From assembly GCF_019320115.1 (NCBI RefSeq), contig NC_089587.1, positions 100,094,166 to 100,158,165 on the forward strand: a stretch of DNA of 64,000 nucleotides, written 5' to 3'. The first letter of the stretch is position 1, and each line of letters begins with the position of its first letter. Of this stretch, positions 20,473 to 32,600 are shown piece by piece. This DNA comes from Miscanthus floridulus (lineage: Eukaryota; Streptophyta; Magnoliopsida; Poales; Poaceae). The notes below the pieces were generated by a model. It was not told the origin of the DNA, ran no database searches, and saw only the letters and a program-made list of their open reading frames with translations. The position numbers and the translations under genes were made by a program.

Positions 20473-22095
20473 ATGGCCGCCGGCGACCTTCAGGTGCTCA
20501 CCGCGCTCGACACCGCCAAGACGCAATGGTACCACTTCACCGCCATCGTGGTCGCCGGCATGGGCTTCTTCACCGACGCCTACGACCTCTTCTGCATCTC
20601 CCTCGTGACCAAGCTCCTCGGCCGCATCTACTACCACGTCGGGGGCTCCGCGACGCCCGGCACCCTCCCGCCGCACGTCTCCGCGGCGGTCAACGGCGTG
20701 GCCTTCGTGGGCACGCTCTCAGGGCAGCTCTTCTTCGGCTGGCTGGGCGACAAGCTCGGTCGTAAGAAGGTCTATGGCATGACGCTCATGCTCATGGTCC
20801 TCTGCTCCGTGGCGTCGGGGCTCTCCTTCGGCCACACCCCGGCGTCCGTGATGGCGACGCTGTGCTTCTTCCGCTTCTGGCTCGGGTTCGGCATCGGCGG
20901 CGACTACCCGCTGTCGGCCACCATCATGTCCGAGTACGCCAGCAAGAAGACGCGCGGCGCGTTCATCGCCGCGGTGTTCGCGATGCAGGGCTTCGGCATC
21001 ATGGCCGGCGGCCTCGTCGCCATCGTCGTGTCCGCCGCGTTCAAGGCCAGGTTCCCCGCCCCGGCCTACGCCGTCGACCCCGCCGGGTCCACGCCGCCGC
21101 AGGCCGACTTCGTGTGGAGGATCATCCTGATGCTGGGCGCGATGCCCGCGGCGCTCACCTACTACTGGCGCACCAAGATGCCCGAGACGGCGCGGTACAC
21201 GGCGCTGGTGGCGAAGAACGCCAAGCAGGCCGCGGCGGACATGTCCAAGGTGCTGCAGGTGGAGATCGAGGAGCTTGCCGCGCAGGACAACAGCAACAGC
21301 AGCAGCAGGGCCTCTTCGGCGGCTGCGCCGGAGGCGTCCTTCGGGCTGTTCTCCGGTGAGTTCCTCCGGCGGCACGGGCTGCACCTCCTGGGCACGTCGG
21401 CGACGTGGTTCCTGCTGGACATCGCCTTCTACTCGCAAAACCTGTTCCAGAAGGACATCTTCAGCGCGGTGGGGTGGATCCCGAAGGCGGCGACGATGAG
21501 CGCGCTGGAGGAGCTGTTCCGCATCGCGCGGGCGCAGTCGCTGATCGCGCTGTGCGGCACGGTGCCGGGGTACTGGTTCACGGTGGCGCTGATCGACGTG
21601 GTGGGGCGGTTCGCGATCCAGGCGACGGGGTTCCTGATGATGACGGCGTTCATGCTTGGCCTCGCCGTGCCGTACCACCACTGGACCACCACGCCGGGGA
21701 ACCACATCGGCTTCGTCGTCATGTACGGGCTCACCTTCTTCTTCGCCAACTTCGGGCCCAACGCCACCACGTTCATCGTGCCCGCGGAGATCTTCCCGGC
21801 CAGGCTGCGGTCCACGTGCCACGGCATCTCGGCTGCGTCGGGGAAGCTGGGCGCCATCGTGGGATCCTTCGGGTTCCTGTACCTGGCGCAGAGCCGGGAC
21901 CCAGGCAAGACGGAGCACGGGTACCCCGCGGGCATCGGCGTGCGCAACTCGCTGTTCCTCCTCGCCGGCTGCAACCTGCTGGGTTTGGCCTTCACGTTCC
22001 TGGTGCCGGAGTCCAAGGGCAGGTCCCTGGAGGAGATGTCCGGCGAGAACGACGAGGCAGCCGCCGCGAGCTACAACCGCACGGTGCCCGTGTAG
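20473..22095 (+). CDS. PHT1: PHT1-family high-affinity phosphate transporter
   Basis: Proton-coupled import of inorganic phosphate at the plasma membrane. The 540-residue single-exon protein has the usual PHT1 length and opens with [20 protein letters not shown]. The PHT1 signature [20 protein letters not shown] starts at about residue 141. [12 protein letters not shown] (TM1), [14 protein letters not shown] (the MFS loop 2-3 motif), a hydrophilic central loop rich in Ser/Ala (about 270-295), [15 protein letters not shown] with the conserved aspartate at about residue 316, and a C-terminal [16 protein letters not shown] follow. Twelve membrane segments can be placed. The ATG is chosen because it starts the family's conserved N-terminus and has a TATA box 100 bases upstream. 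No stops or frameshifts. Codon third positions are strongly G/C, as in many grass single-exon genes. Which paralogue (PT1-PT13 numbering) is not decided. Confidence 0.97.
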   Translation: MAAGDLQVLTALDTAKTQWYHFTAIVVAGMGFFTDAYDLFCISLVTKLLGRIYYHVGGSATPGTLPPHVSAAVNGVAFVGTLSGQLFFGWLGDKLGRKKVYGMTLMLMVLCSVASGLSFGHTPASVMATLCFFRFWLGFGIGGDYPLSATIMSEYASKKTRGAFIAAVFAMQGFGIMAGGLVAIVVSAAFKARFPAPAYAVDPAGSTPPQADFVWRIILMLGAMPAALTYYWRTKMPETARYTALVAKNAKQAAADMSKVLQVEIEELAAQDNSNSSSRASSAAAPEASFGLFSGEFLRRHGLHLLGTSATWFLLDIAFYSQNLFQKDIFSAVGWIPKAATMSALEELFRIARAQSLIALCGTVPGYWFTVALIDVVGRFAIQATGFLMMTAFMLGLAVPYHHWTTTPGNHIGFVVMYGLTFFFANFGPNATTFIVPAEIFPARLRSTCHGISAASGKLGAIVGSFGFLYLAQSRDPGKTEHGYPAGIGVRNSLFLLAGCNLLGLAFTFLVPESKGRSLEEMSGENDEAAAASYNRTVPV

Positions 22096-23640
22096 TAGCC
22101 ATAGCAGATGCATATGCATGCATGCATGCAAATGCAATATAAGCAAGGAACAAGTGCGTAATGTGTCGTGTGGGTGTTGCACGGTAGGGTACACGGTTCT
22201 CCTTCGATCTGGTCGAGGTTGTCGAGCCACAGCCGTCGCCGTCATTGTTTTCGTTGTGTTTGGTGCATGTTTGGTTGAACTTGTGCTGGCTGCTTGCAGC
22301 GATGGATCGATCGGATCGGAGACGTGGTACTAGCTAGCTTCCTCTTAAAACACGTGCTCCTAAATAATTGGAGGTCACCGTCGGATATCAGATGTTGTTG
22401 TCCTACGCGCGTCATGCTGCTGCTTTGTTAAATCAAGTACTGTTGTTTTCATAAAAAGTTTCGTGCTGCATGTATTCAGAAAATGCAATCCAAAAGTATA
22501 TGTTTGTTAATATTAGCAGGGAAAAAACATGTTAATATTTTAAAAAACGCATGCATCTCCGTCACTAATTAATAGGTTGAGCATGAGTATATACAAACAG
22601 AAACGGTTTCCAAATTAAATTAAATTCAATAAATATATGCATGCATATGGTTCATTTTCGTGCCAGACAGATTAATAGATCAATTATATTGCAGATGGAG
22701 CTTAGTAGGGACGGCAGCTTTTTTTGGCTGTCTGACAGAGAGCGATAGATGGTTCGTTCTCAAATTAGTAAAGTGTTATTAACGGTTGATGCAGGGGGGC
22801 GTCGAATCCATATCATCACAGTTCACAGGATGCTCACCGATGCCGGCCCGTGCGTACAGTGGTGACAGCAATAACGCGTTGCATGCGCCTCACGGCATCT
22901 CGACTCGATCGACTCCAAGATCATTCAGATTTCTACCAGCTTCACTGCATGCCTATCATCAAGCAGACTGAAACATCCTCTGGCATCGTTTCTGCCTGCC
23001 ATTTTTCACGCGGTTTTGTATGAGAGGGCAAGATATGGTAGCGGTGACATCGATCCATCTGTTGCTAGCAAGCAGCATGCATACTTATGAGTTTACAGAC
23101 CATAGGCACTCACGGGGGATATTATTGGATGGATGGAATGAATCTTGAGTGCATGGCTCACTCAGCGAGTCAGTTGTCAGTGCAAATGTGCAATGTATGC
23201 TGCAGTGGATTGCAAAGCCCAGCTGGGCAGCTGGCACAAGCTGAACCATCGAAACTGTGCTGCTGCCTGCCAAGCCAAGATGCAAAGTCCCAGCTGCGTG
23301 ATGTGCGGTGCCCTTTATGACGACTTTTTTTTTCCCTCTCTCGAGCCGTGCTTCTACTTACTCGACACAAAAGATCGATCGATCGATGTGCGTGCGTGCG
23401 TGCATGCTTTGCAAGGGGTATCATGCTTGCTCCTCCGGAATATGCCATCCCGGAAGCTACCTATATCGGATTCTCGATCGGCCACTTTTTCTGCACCAAG
23501 TAAGTTGCTGCTTCTCCCAGTATCTCCTCTTCTCTTCCGAAGTCCTATACACCTGTCGATCGAGACGGGAAAAGGGCCTTTTTATTGGTACCACGACGCT
23601 CACCTAAACTGACTGTATTTGACACTGACGACTAGCACAA
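22096..23640. other. PHT1 3' flank and intergenic DNA
   Basis: The 3' untranslated region probably lies within the first few hundred bases; a candidate AATAAA is at 22628-22633. GCATGCATGCATGC (22115-22130) and GATCGATCGATCGATGTGCGTGCGTGCGTG (23371-23402, written here in two parts of a GATC run and a GTGC run) are short simple repeats. No gene recognised. Confidence 0.5.
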
Positions 23641-23646
23641 ACTCCC

Positions 23647-23930
23647 CTACAGTGGACTCAAGATTTGAAACAAGGGTAGTCTAAATTTTTATATGCAATA
23701 TGGTAAAATCCGATAAAGAACTCTACAACAGAGATATAAAATATATTTTATATGGTTTGATATATACAACTATAAATTAACCAAACTACGTTAATAATTT
23801 GAAAAGTTTCAAAACTTACATAAATACGTTGGAAACTTACAAAATAGGTCATACATGAGTTACATTATTTCTAATAAATTTCTAGTAGGGGCTTAACACC
23901 CCTCCTGTTCCTAAAAAAAAAAGTTAAGGT
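23647..23930. mobile_element. Truncated hAT-type element
   Basis: ACAGTGGACTCAAGATTTGAAACAAGGGTAGTC recalls, in two parts (CAGTGGA.. and GAAACAAGGGTAGTC), the 5' end of the grass hAT family with CAGTGGCGGA termini. The subterminal hairpin TAGGGGCTTAACACCCCTCC lies at 23887. AT-rich DNA fills the middle. No intact right end or 8-bp duplication was found. Confidence 0.45.
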
Positions 23931-24171
23931 CTTACATAAAAAAAGTTAAGGTCTTACATAAATAATAAATTACAATACTATTTCAAGGCTCTTGCTTTGC
24001 GCTTTCTTCGTGCCTGAACTTCCTAGAAAATGGCGACAATTTTCATTCAATTCTAGGCTCTGATCTCGTTCACATGAATAAAATCCACAATTCCAGAGCC
24101 TAATTTTACGGTCCAATCTCCATTCTCCAATGTCCAAACCCTACGGCTAAACCGCTTAAGAGAATGGGATT

Positions 24172-24191
24172 TGTTTGTGTGTGTGTGTGGT

Positions 24192-24225
<34 letters not shown>
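24172..24225 (+). repeat. (GT)n followed by G34 homopolymer
   Basis: A short TGTGTG run leads into 34 consecutive G bases (24192-24225). Reading frames across it give polyglycine or polyproline and are artefacts. The length of the tract is doubtful in any assembly. Confidence 0.95.
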
Positions 24226-24609
24226 CGGAGGAGAAGGCAACGGCGGACAGAGGACTCCGAGTCTCGGATAGAACGGTATGGGCTCGCGGAGCCACAACGA
24301 GGCCAGCTCTTGCCTGCTCGGTGCACCTAGCGTCGGTGGACTGGCGGAGTGCTACGCGTGCCCACGTGGGGCGGCGCTGCGGCGGGGGTACCGCTTGACG
24401 AGACGGCGTCGCGGTGGAGCGGGGCAGCAGGCCAGCAGCCGGCGGGGGACACGCTGGCGCTCGGGCCTCGAGGCTCAGCCAGACGCACAGTCATGCTGGA
24501 AGAGCCGGGGTCAGAGGTTGCGGTCACGCCCGTCGTGGCCTAGGAGAGATGGGGAGCGAACGACCACTTGCTCTCCAAAATTACGAAACACCGCACAACT
24601 TGGCAGAAG
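24226..24609. other. GC-rich block without recognised gene
   Basis: GC-rich with several overlapping open frames on both strands and none that resembles a known protein. It might be a captured gene fragment, but this cannot be supported. Confidence 0.35.
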
Positions 24610-24935
24610 CAGCAGGGGACTTTCACCGGAGTGTTTAAATCCATAGACGAGTATCATATCGAGTGTCAAGTGTTTAAATAATAATAATAAAATAAATTAT
24701 TGAAGTCCTTAGTAATCCGCGTGATAAATTTATTAAGCCTAATTAATTCGTCATTAACACATGTTTACTATAGCACCACATTGTCAAATTATAAACTAAT
24801 TAGACTTAAAAAATTTATCTCACAAATTAGTCTTAATCTGTACATTTAATTTTATAATTAATCTATATTTAATACTTTATATATATGTCCAAATATTCAA
24901 TGTGACATGGCTAAATTTTTACAAGAGATCTAAAA
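24610..24935. mobile_element. AT-rich MITE-like sequence
   Basis: The interior CATGTTTACTATAGCACCACATTGTCAAATTATAAAC, seen in two parts (TGTTTACTATAGCACCACAT and TGTCAAATTATAAAC), with following CTAATTAGACTTAAAAAATTTATCTC, is familiar from abundant grass MITEs. Termini are not clear. Confidence 0.4.
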
Positions 24936-25037
24936 GTGGGTTGGTGAGAGCGGTCTGGCGGTCTGGCCTCTCTAGTGTATGAGAGATTGGTCGCAGCACC
25001 CACGTCTCTTCAAAGAAATGTACGACAAATTCTGAGG

Positions 25038-25159
25038 GCGTTCGGCTAGTCACTTTCTGGCTTGTTTCAGCTTGTTTTAGCTTATTCTCTCTCATATAAC
25101 ACTATTGAATCATCCGAAACTATCTGAAATCTACTGTGCATAGCACCATCCGAACACGC
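25038..25159. mobile_element. GTTCGG-type MITE
   Basis: Ends GCGTTCGG and CCGAACACGC are inverted. The interior has CTTGTTTCAGCTTGTTTTAGC and TTATTCTCTCTCATA. 122 bp; no clear target duplication. Confidence 0.6.
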
Positions 25160-25217
25160 TGTCTGTTTCCTCCGTCCAATACATACATGCTCGCTCGACT
25201 CGTTTTTAGTTTTTATA

Positions 25218-25344
25218 GGCCTCGTTCGTTTCGCTGAAAAAACAAAGCGAAACACTATTCCGATTGATTTGTCGTGAGAGAAAAACACTGTTCTAGCTAA
25301 TAAAATAAGCTAAAAAACGAATTATAAGAGAAGCAAACATGGCC
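25218..25344. mobile_element. GTTCG-type MITE
   Basis: GGCCTCGTTCGTTTCG at the left and GAAGCAAACATGGCC at the right form an imperfect inverted pair. The interior GTGAGAGAAAAACACTGTTC is shared, inverted, with other members in the window. Confidence 0.65.
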
Positions 25345-25590
25345 TCACCGACCCTTTTCCCTGCACTGTTAGCTATCGATCGTGAAAAATTGAAGCTGTT
25401 AGTTCTTGTGATTTTTTTTGTTGTATCTGGACTGTTTTACATTTGTTGAGGAATATGGTTCTTCCTACCAGTTTCATCCTTTGTGAAAAACGGAAGCTGT
25501 TCCTTCTAGTGCGAACGAAAGATGGTGAGCTTGCTCAACATGAAATCGGAAAATTCATTATGTTCCCAGATGCATCGCAACTCTTGCATA

Positions 25591-25847
25591 CTCTCTCTGT
25601 CTCCGAATATAAGGCCTGATATAACTCGGTGCGGTCTTTGAACATATTTTAAACTATAATTTCTTTTATAATATATAATTTATAGGAACAAAAGTTTGAT
25701 GATTAAAAAATATTTCTAAATATACAAATTTAATGTAACTACATTTGTAGTATAAACTATTAATATAATTAGGCTAATTGTTAGTCAAAGATAACAAAGT
25801 TTAAATTCTGAAATACATCAATGCCTTATATTTGGGGACGGAACGAG
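25591..25847. mobile_element. Stowaway-type MITE
   Basis: CTCTCTCTGTCTCCGAATATAAGG at the left faces CCTTATATTTGGGGACGGAACGAG at the right, each bounded by TA (25589-25590, 25848-25849). 257 bp. Confidence 0.85.
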
Positions 25848-26082
25848 TACATATCAACACTAGGCCGGTTGCAATATCCCTGTGTTGCATGTCCTTTCGT
25901 TTGTTGACTCCAGTTGTTTTGGTGTTTCTGACTTTCTGTGGTGCATACATCGTGCGCAGCGGTAGCTATCTGTTAACTGCAAGTCTCCGATCTCGTTCTG
26001 CTCTTGGACGCTGGCCGGAGTCACTTTTGTCTTCCGTTGTTTGTTGAATAGACAGTTCATTTGTTTTACTTGAGTTGAAGGC

Positions 26083-26885
26083 CTCTTTTGGTAGAGCTTT
26101 CAACAGCTCTAACTTCTTAGATGTGTTAAGGGCCTATTTGGAACATAGGAATATAAAACAGAGAAAAGGAAAAAAAAAACATAGGAATAGCGTTAGGGTG
26201 TTGTAGTAAAACAAATGAATGGATAAACACAGAAAACATATAAGAAGAGGTGTTTGGAACAAAGGAAGATGTAACGCAGGAAAACATAAAACATCGAAAT
26301 AAATTAAAAGCTAATTGTACTTAATTATAGGCTAAATAACATAGATATGTGCCCAAAGGTGGGGCATTAGTATTTATTTTTATTTTTATTTGATTAGGGA
26401 CCCAATGATAATCAAAGATAATCTTTCTTAAATCTATCTACCTCCACGATTCATACTGTACAGGCTACAAATAACTAATCTACTCCACTCAGATGAGTTA
26501 AATGGCATGGCAGCCTCACGCTTCAGTGCAGGAAACAAAAACGAGCAGATGTTTATTTTCATGTGGAGTCCTGTTGCTGCTACAGTGTTTTCGAGGAAAG
26601 GGTCTATCCGATACCTTTGTTAACACCCCGCTCACGTCTTCCTTTCCTATGTTTTTATTTCCTTTATTTTTTCTATGGAAAACCTTTACAGGAGTTCTTT
26701 TTCTCTTCCCTCTCTCCTCTCACATAGCAATTGAGAGCAGGGTGAAGCTAGTTTTTTTTTTTTTTTTGGCTTCACCCACTCCCACCGGCTCTATGAGAGG
26801 AGAGAGAAAAAAAAACTCCGATGAATAATGTATGAACAGTGAATGGTTAGAGAAGCTAAAACCAGTGAGAGCTCTATCAAACGGT
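26083..26885. mobile_element. Nested MITEs with TTTGGTAGAGCT ends
   Basis: Outer ends are TCTTTTGGTAGAGCTTTC (left) and GAGAGCTCTATCAAACGG (right), an imperfect inverted pair. Inside, a second element opens with GGGCCTATTTGGAACATAGG near 26129; a matching TCCTTTCCTATGTTTT near 26639 may be its other end. No coding sequence. Confidence 0.5.
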
Positions 26886-27446
26886 ACCGGAATGTGATGA
26901 CTCTGCTGGTCGAGCTAAGTAGAAACTCATGAGCCAAGTGTTGGACAGCAGAACATGATTCAGAAGGTGATGCACTGTATAGTGAGTTTAATTGAACGTC
27001 ATCTTGGTCAAAAGAAAACAAAAATCATGACAGATTTATCAGTCGTCACCGCGCATAGCTTTTTAAGCCTCTAGCCCGTAGGACTATCCATCCTATTTTT
27101 TTATGTCTAAATTATGATTACTAGTTATTTTTATATTAGACTTTAGATGAAAGAAAACTTTCTTACTACTGTGTAATTTGGTCCATTTTCCAGAAAATGT
27201 TTAATAAAGGAAATAGTGAACGCTGGACTTGTTTGAACTTTTCAAAAAGAACTCCCGGAGGAGGTGCATGCATGCCTTCTGTATGAACTTATCCTGGCTT
27301 ATCAGCTATGGTACAATATTTTTCTCTTACAATAAATAAATGAACAATACTTTTTAGGTTGGCTTTTTCAGTCACATGTGCAATGCAACGGGAATGGTAA
27401 TGTTTGTCACAGTTTTCATGCGTTATTTTACGTATATTCATTACAG
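26886..27446. other. Intergenic with a MITE fragment
   Basis: 27290-27335 (CTGGCTTATCAGCTATGGTAC, then AATATTTTTCTCTTAC) is an inverted match to the interior of the 28548-28654 MITE. Otherwise nothing was recognised. Confidence 0.4.
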
Positions 27447-27963
27447 ATCGTTTGGAGTCTGTAAGCCTAGGCCCATTGTCAGAAGTCAGATCAGCAGATC
27501 CTGACCATATACTTCTGTATAGAGGAAGCTGCGAGAGATGTACACAGGAGATTCTCACATATGCTTCCTCAATAAGGAATGGAAAATCAAGGCTTTCTTC
27601 CAAATTGGTAATTCCGCTTTCTGCCCGAACTTCTTGGTTCTCACTGTATACATATTTCTTGTTGGTTCACCCACACCTTTACAATTGTCAGGGATGTTTG
27701 TTATATATATGTGCCTACTTCTGTAGGGAAAAAAAAGTTTGTGCGACCCATATTGCAATTCTTTATCGTTGCTGCTTCCCAATTATTCTAATAGTCTTTG
27801 AGTTAAGTTTTAGTTTTGGAACCTGATTATTCTTTATGCAGGTCTTGAGAGAGCATTATTGCGCAATGCGATACATTTTTTTTCAGAATTCTCAACAGCT
27901 ATTTCTAGTGATGTTGCTACACATCCCCCAGCAAACGAGGACTCTGTGTCAACTTATGCTTGT
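27447..27963 (+). pseudogene. Two-exon gene fragment of unknown identity
   Basis: 27447-27607 is preceded by TTACAG and followed by GTAATT. It reads SVSLGPLSEVRSADPDHILL and then YRGSCERCTQEILTYASSIR, which looks like real protein. A second stretch, 27842-27963, is preceded by TTATGCAG and followed by GTAAGC and reads LERALLRNAIHFFSEFSTAI then SSDVATHPPANEDSVSTYAC. The most protein-like frames of the two pieces do not join in phase by these splice sites, so a base is missing or the real donor differs. I cannot name the parent gene. Its position beside hAT debris suggests a captured or left-over fragment. Confidence 0.4.
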
Positions 27964-28231
27964 GTAAGCTTCTTATAATGTTTGTCTATCATTATATATT
28001 CATATGACGCTACCAGCTCCTGTCCTGAGTTTTTGTAGGCCTAGGTCGAGGACTAATATAGAGGCCTACTCCACTTTCTAAAAATATTTGATATATATTT
28101 CTCTCTATATATAGTCTCATAAATACACATCAATTTAGAAGATAATATTCGATGCACTAAAATAACTTACATAGAATATCTCAAAGTTCATAAAATGGAT
28201 AGATGTAATAATTAATTACTTGGCACTTATA

Positions 28232-28525
28232 CTAATTTAAACAATTTCTTCTAACATTTTGAGATGCAAAGTCATTGATTATACTATTGATATCGATCTC
28301 ATCCAATAACTTCTTGATCTCGATGCATAAAATCGCCAAACCATTTAACCGTGCTTTAGACATTGTTGACCTCAAATAGTTTTTCAATAATTTTAACTTT
28401 GAAAAGTTTCTTTCAGTTGATGCGACAGTCACTGCTCGAAAATCTCCATAGCAGACAATGCACCTTCTGGCAAAGTGAATTTAATAATCTTTCATTCAGA
28501 AATAAGATCATGTACCTCAACATCA
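28232..28525 (-). pseudogene. hAT transposase C-terminal fragment (ZMYM1-like / dimerisation domain)
   Basis: 28232-28432 reads TVASTERNFSKLKLLKNYLR then STMSKARLNGLAILCIEIKK, ending in SIINDFASQNVRR. This is the C-terminal dimerisation domain of the zinc-finger MYM-type (TTF) hAT transposases of plants. In another frame just before it (to about 28525), LPEGALSAMEIFEQ is the segment that normally lies some 40 residues upstream, so an internal deletion with frame change joins the two. No catalytic region is present. hAT-like ends nearby (23647, 14733) may belong to the same family. Confidence 0.85.
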
Positions 28526-28547
28526 CATGCATGATTTGGCTCTGTTC

Positions 28548-28654
28548 GGCCGGTCTATAAATCGCTTATGCTGATTTGTACAGCTGATTTGTTGGGAGAG
28601 AAAATATTGTACCATAACTGATAAGTCGGCTTATAATGGCAACCGGACAGAGCC
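28548..28654. mobile_element. GTTCGG-type MITE, 107 bp
   Basis: GGCTCTGTTCGGCCGG and CAACCGGACAGAGCC form near-perfect inverted ends. The interior contains GGGAGAGAAAATATTGTACC. It is inserted at the edge of the hAT transposase fragment. No target duplication was recognised. Confidence 0.75.
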
Positions 28655-28856
28655 AAAGTTTTTGCAAATTTAGTGCATCACTCTTCAAGGTCAATATCAT
28701 CTAATGACTTCAGTTCGTTAGTGGCTTTGTCTTCTGAGCTCTAAATGGAAACTAGAAAGTCAAAGCGTCGAAGGGAAAGACCTTCCCAGACCTGCGCTAT
28801 TGGCCCGTAGCCAATAGAAGCCCGCGTATGTTACTGCTTACTCGTGTATATACTAA

Positions 28857-29143
28857 GAGCATCTCAGGGAGTCTTCATATTCTTTCTAAATGTTAGGAAT
28901 AGAGATTTTGGTGAAAAACTATCATCTGACATTTTTCTAAATAGTCATCTAAATATAGCCATCTTTTGTTTCGGATTTTTTGCTAGCCAAAAATAAAAGA
29001 CGAGAATGACTCTCTAAAGTGCGTATGAGATATAGAAAAACTGTTGGAGAGTGAAAATATATAGAAAATAATTTTTTTTTGCAATCGACTCTCCAAAATA
29101 TTGATTTAAAAGGTGTGATTTAGAAAGCCTGTTAGAGATGCTC
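28857..29143. mobile_element. Tourist/PIF-Harbinger-type MITE
   Basis: GAGCATCTC and GAGATGCTC are perfect inverted ends flanked on both sides by TAA (28854-28856 and 29144-29146), the PIF/Harbinger target duplication. 287 bp, AT-rich, non-coding. Confidence 0.88.
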
Positions 29144-29244
29144 TAATGGCCTGTACTAATGCCCACCACCAGGACCGTCCTAGACGCCCAAATCCTTACT
29201 CAACGCGCGTGCGCCACGCGAGTTAGCGGCGCACGCTTTTTTTT

Positions 29245-29535
29245 GGGTTATTTGGATTCTTGCCATTACAATTTCTCAAGTTTTAAAGAACGCCATTACT
29301 ATTTTTCTTATTGGAAACTTGCCATTACTATTCTGCTTCCCCCTCATCCTTCCCTTTTCTACGTCTAGAGCGTAGCTAGGCCCACATGCATGTGCTGTAT
29401 TTCAGTATGGGCCCATATTGCCCCTGTACGAGAGGATAAGGCTGAGCAGCACGCCCCCGTTCTTCTCTGTCGTCACCGTTCTTCTTTCGCACTCTTCCTC
29501 ATTCTTCCCCCTTCTCTGCCGCACGCCCGCGCCAC
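29245..29535 (+). repeat. MULE left terminal inverted repeat
   Basis: Begins GGGTTATTTGGATTCTTGCC and matches the reverse complement of 58005-58301 with only scattered differences, through CCATTACTATTCTGCT, GTATGGGCCC and ATAAGGCTGAGCAGCACGCC. Long TIRs are typical of Mutator elements and usually contain the promoters of the internal genes, here that of the GRF gene. Confidence 0.9.
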
Positions 29536-29603
29536 CTGCCATTGCCGACGTCGCCTTCTGCACATCTCGCCGTCGATGCTCGTGCCACCTGCCATTGCCA
29601 CAG

Positions 29604-32600
29604 ATGAGTGGAAGCCAGGTTAGTGGAGCGGCGGCGGCCAGCTCCAGCTCGACGGACTGGGGGATCAAGAGCCCACCGCTGCACCCACTCGTAGAGTGCC
29701 CAGATTGTCAAGTTCAGTTGGTACGAATCAGAAGCAAACAATGTGCCACTTATGGCCAGGCATTCGTCAAGTGCCCAAACAACATCAAAGTAAGTCAATT
29801 TATGTTCAATTTGAAGTTTCTTAGATGTTTTTCATGCGACTAGGGTTTTGTGGGATGCAGGGTGACCCAACAACATGTGGCATCATAATGTACGAGGCAC
29901 AGTACGATGCATTCTTATGCAATGTGGTAGAACCGCCTAATCTAATACCTCTCAGGAGTGCTTGTCTTCCATTAGACACTAAGCACTTAAGGGAGAACAC
30001 CAAATTACACGGTTCCGTCGAGCACACCCTAGGGGAGAACCCAAAAATCCACATTTTTGTCATCAGGATCATAAATGAGATAATAAAGCTTGCATCATTC
30101 TTAACCATTTCTTACATCACTTTTAATACAGCATCAGAGTATAATAGTAATTGTATAACAGCGGAACGTAATTATATTATCAAAGTTATGAATAATTTAA
30201 GTTATAGCGGAATATAAACATGTTATCAGAATTACAGCGGAAATAAGTATTTATTCATGACATGATGAAGCATTTATATATAAACTATGACAACAGATTA
30301 TAAAACTTGTATTTAAAAAACATTTAGTGAGAGTTATAAATGAAACTATGATTGCAGCGTAAAGGAAATCCTCTCTGAGCCCAGCAGAAGGAATCCACAC
30401 ACAAGAGTCAGCTTTAGCATCCACCTGTCACCTACAACAGGGGAATAAAACCCTGAGTACTCAATTGTACTCAGCAAGACTTACCCGATAGAAGGAAAGA
30501 AAAGACTCCAAGGATATGCAAGGCTATCTGGCTTGTAGGTTTATTGCATCTGCAGAAAGCATTACTAAATGTGTGTCCTTATATTCGATTTTTATTAGCA
30601 GTGCATTAGTTCATTAACTAACCATTCTATGTAAGCACATGTACTACTTTCAAGCAGGTGGTAAGCAATCAGATTTTCTTTTTCCATCTTCCATCTTTCA
30701 TCTTCCAGTTCTAACTACGATACTAGACACAAAACAAGTCGTACCGGATTGCCCGATGATTCACGAATCAATGCCCCTAACTGGGTACCCTGAAAACACA
30801 CGCCCCGCTTGTATCCAAGGCACAAGCAGGACCAACTCATCACCCTCCTGTCCTGGGTGTCCAGGTCCCCGTCTAAACTAGGACTCCAAGCCCCCACCCC
30901 TGAGTCCCGGACTCAGTGCGGTGCAAGGACCTCCTAACCCAAAAACCACACTGACAGTCGGTCCAAAAAGAGTCGGATCCACGACAAGAGAGCAACAAGT
31001 CTTCCAAGCGTCCATACCCAAGTATGTGTTCGGGATAATAAGTCTGTGACTTGCCTTAGAGTCTTATGCAATGGCCGGTCCTTAACCGACACAGACAGGG
31101 AAAGCAGTGTAACCAAGCTATGCCCCGCGTCCGCGGCGACACAACCTCTTACACCCATCAATACACAAACCACATCCCTGCCTGGTCACCATTTTCCTTT
31201 CCACCATTTATATTTTCCAAGTGATAATAATACAGTAATATATTTCCTATTTCTCGCGAGTGACATGCAATCACTCGACTTCTACCGGAGTCCTGTAGCA
31301 TAGCATTCTACACGATCCTGTCATACTAGTAAGACTCATAGGATAAAGATATATATATATATATGCAAGTGGGTTTTATTCAACTCCTTAAAACTTAATG
31401 CACAAATATAATTTAAACTGCAGAAAAGTAGGGGTTATGCACCGGGGATTGCCTGGGTAAGATTTAATCAGAAGTTAGCATTCCATCATGGCGACAGGAT
31501 CTCCAAAAGCACCATTTCTCCAGCAACTCCCGATGACTCCGTGATCCATCGACATCCCTATTATGACATGAAATGCGATGCAATGCAAAGACGTAATTAA
31601 TCAACTGCAATCGTGATTCGTAAAATACGATTTACGCCTCTCAAGTTAACGAGCTAGTTCTAACGACAACCATACTTAGACTACGTATCCATGTTGTCGC
31701 ATCAGGCATTATTTCCCAATAATTATTTTAGTTATATAAATCCAAGTGGTTTCTTTATTTTATTCTATCGATTTAATCTTTATTCGAAATAGGGCATCAT
31801 TAACTACTCTAGTAAACTAATTATTCAGGTGCTACAAAATTTACAGTGAGTACCTAATATTGCTAGGAGCTTACTATAAAAATTTTAGATCCAACACTAT
31901 TACCAATTTATCACAACAATTCCTACAAGTTTATATTTTTACAATATTAAGTACCTTAAATTAATTATATAGCTTCCAAGAATATTATCAAACTATGTGA
32001 ACAAAATATACTAACAGGTAGATCATGATTTAAGGAGACTAACAAAATTGGCTTTACAATTTTTGGATTCCTATACCATTTTATATTGATTTTACAATCT
32101 AAACTAGAAACATATTTTAGAAAAGCATTTAGATAACATAAAGGCCCGGAGGCAACCCATTTCGGCCCAGCAGACGTGCGGGCATGCGCGTGGGCCCTCA
32201 CGGTGTGGCGGTGGTCCAGTAGTGCGGCACAGCCCACCTACCAGGCGCGGCCCAGCTAGGGCGTGCGGCGCGCGCTACCCACAGAGGACGTCGGCGGCCC
32301 AAACGGACAGCGAGCGCGGCCCAACCATGCGGGAGCATGCCGGCCCAGGCGGGGCGAGCGGCCTAGGAGTGGCGGTGGTATTTTTGCGTTGTGGTCCCTG
32401 CATGTTTCTTAAATCAATCCACAGGCCATACGTACTATTCACTTGGGTCACGTATTTTACACCAAGAACCCTATACAAAGTTTCTACTTAGATTCATACC
32501 CTTCTCACCTTTCCTCAAAACAGAGGAGGCACGGGACGGACATGGCCAGCCAAATCCTGGCCACTAGCGCACCCACCGGTGAGGGACGACGGCGTGGGGC

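Noticed and set aside
20719..22245. 508-codon open frame antisense to PHT1
   Set aside because: It arises from the strong G/C third positions of PHT1; the product is Arg/His-rich low-complexity and resembles no known protein.
22096..23640. Second gene downstream of PHT1 (frames near 22786, 23145 and 23308)
   Set aside because: Frames are short, overlap each other, and have no domain or splice pattern.
24053..24398. Frames across the poly-G tract (polyproline or polyglycine proteins)
   Set aside because: They are produced by the homopolymer itself.
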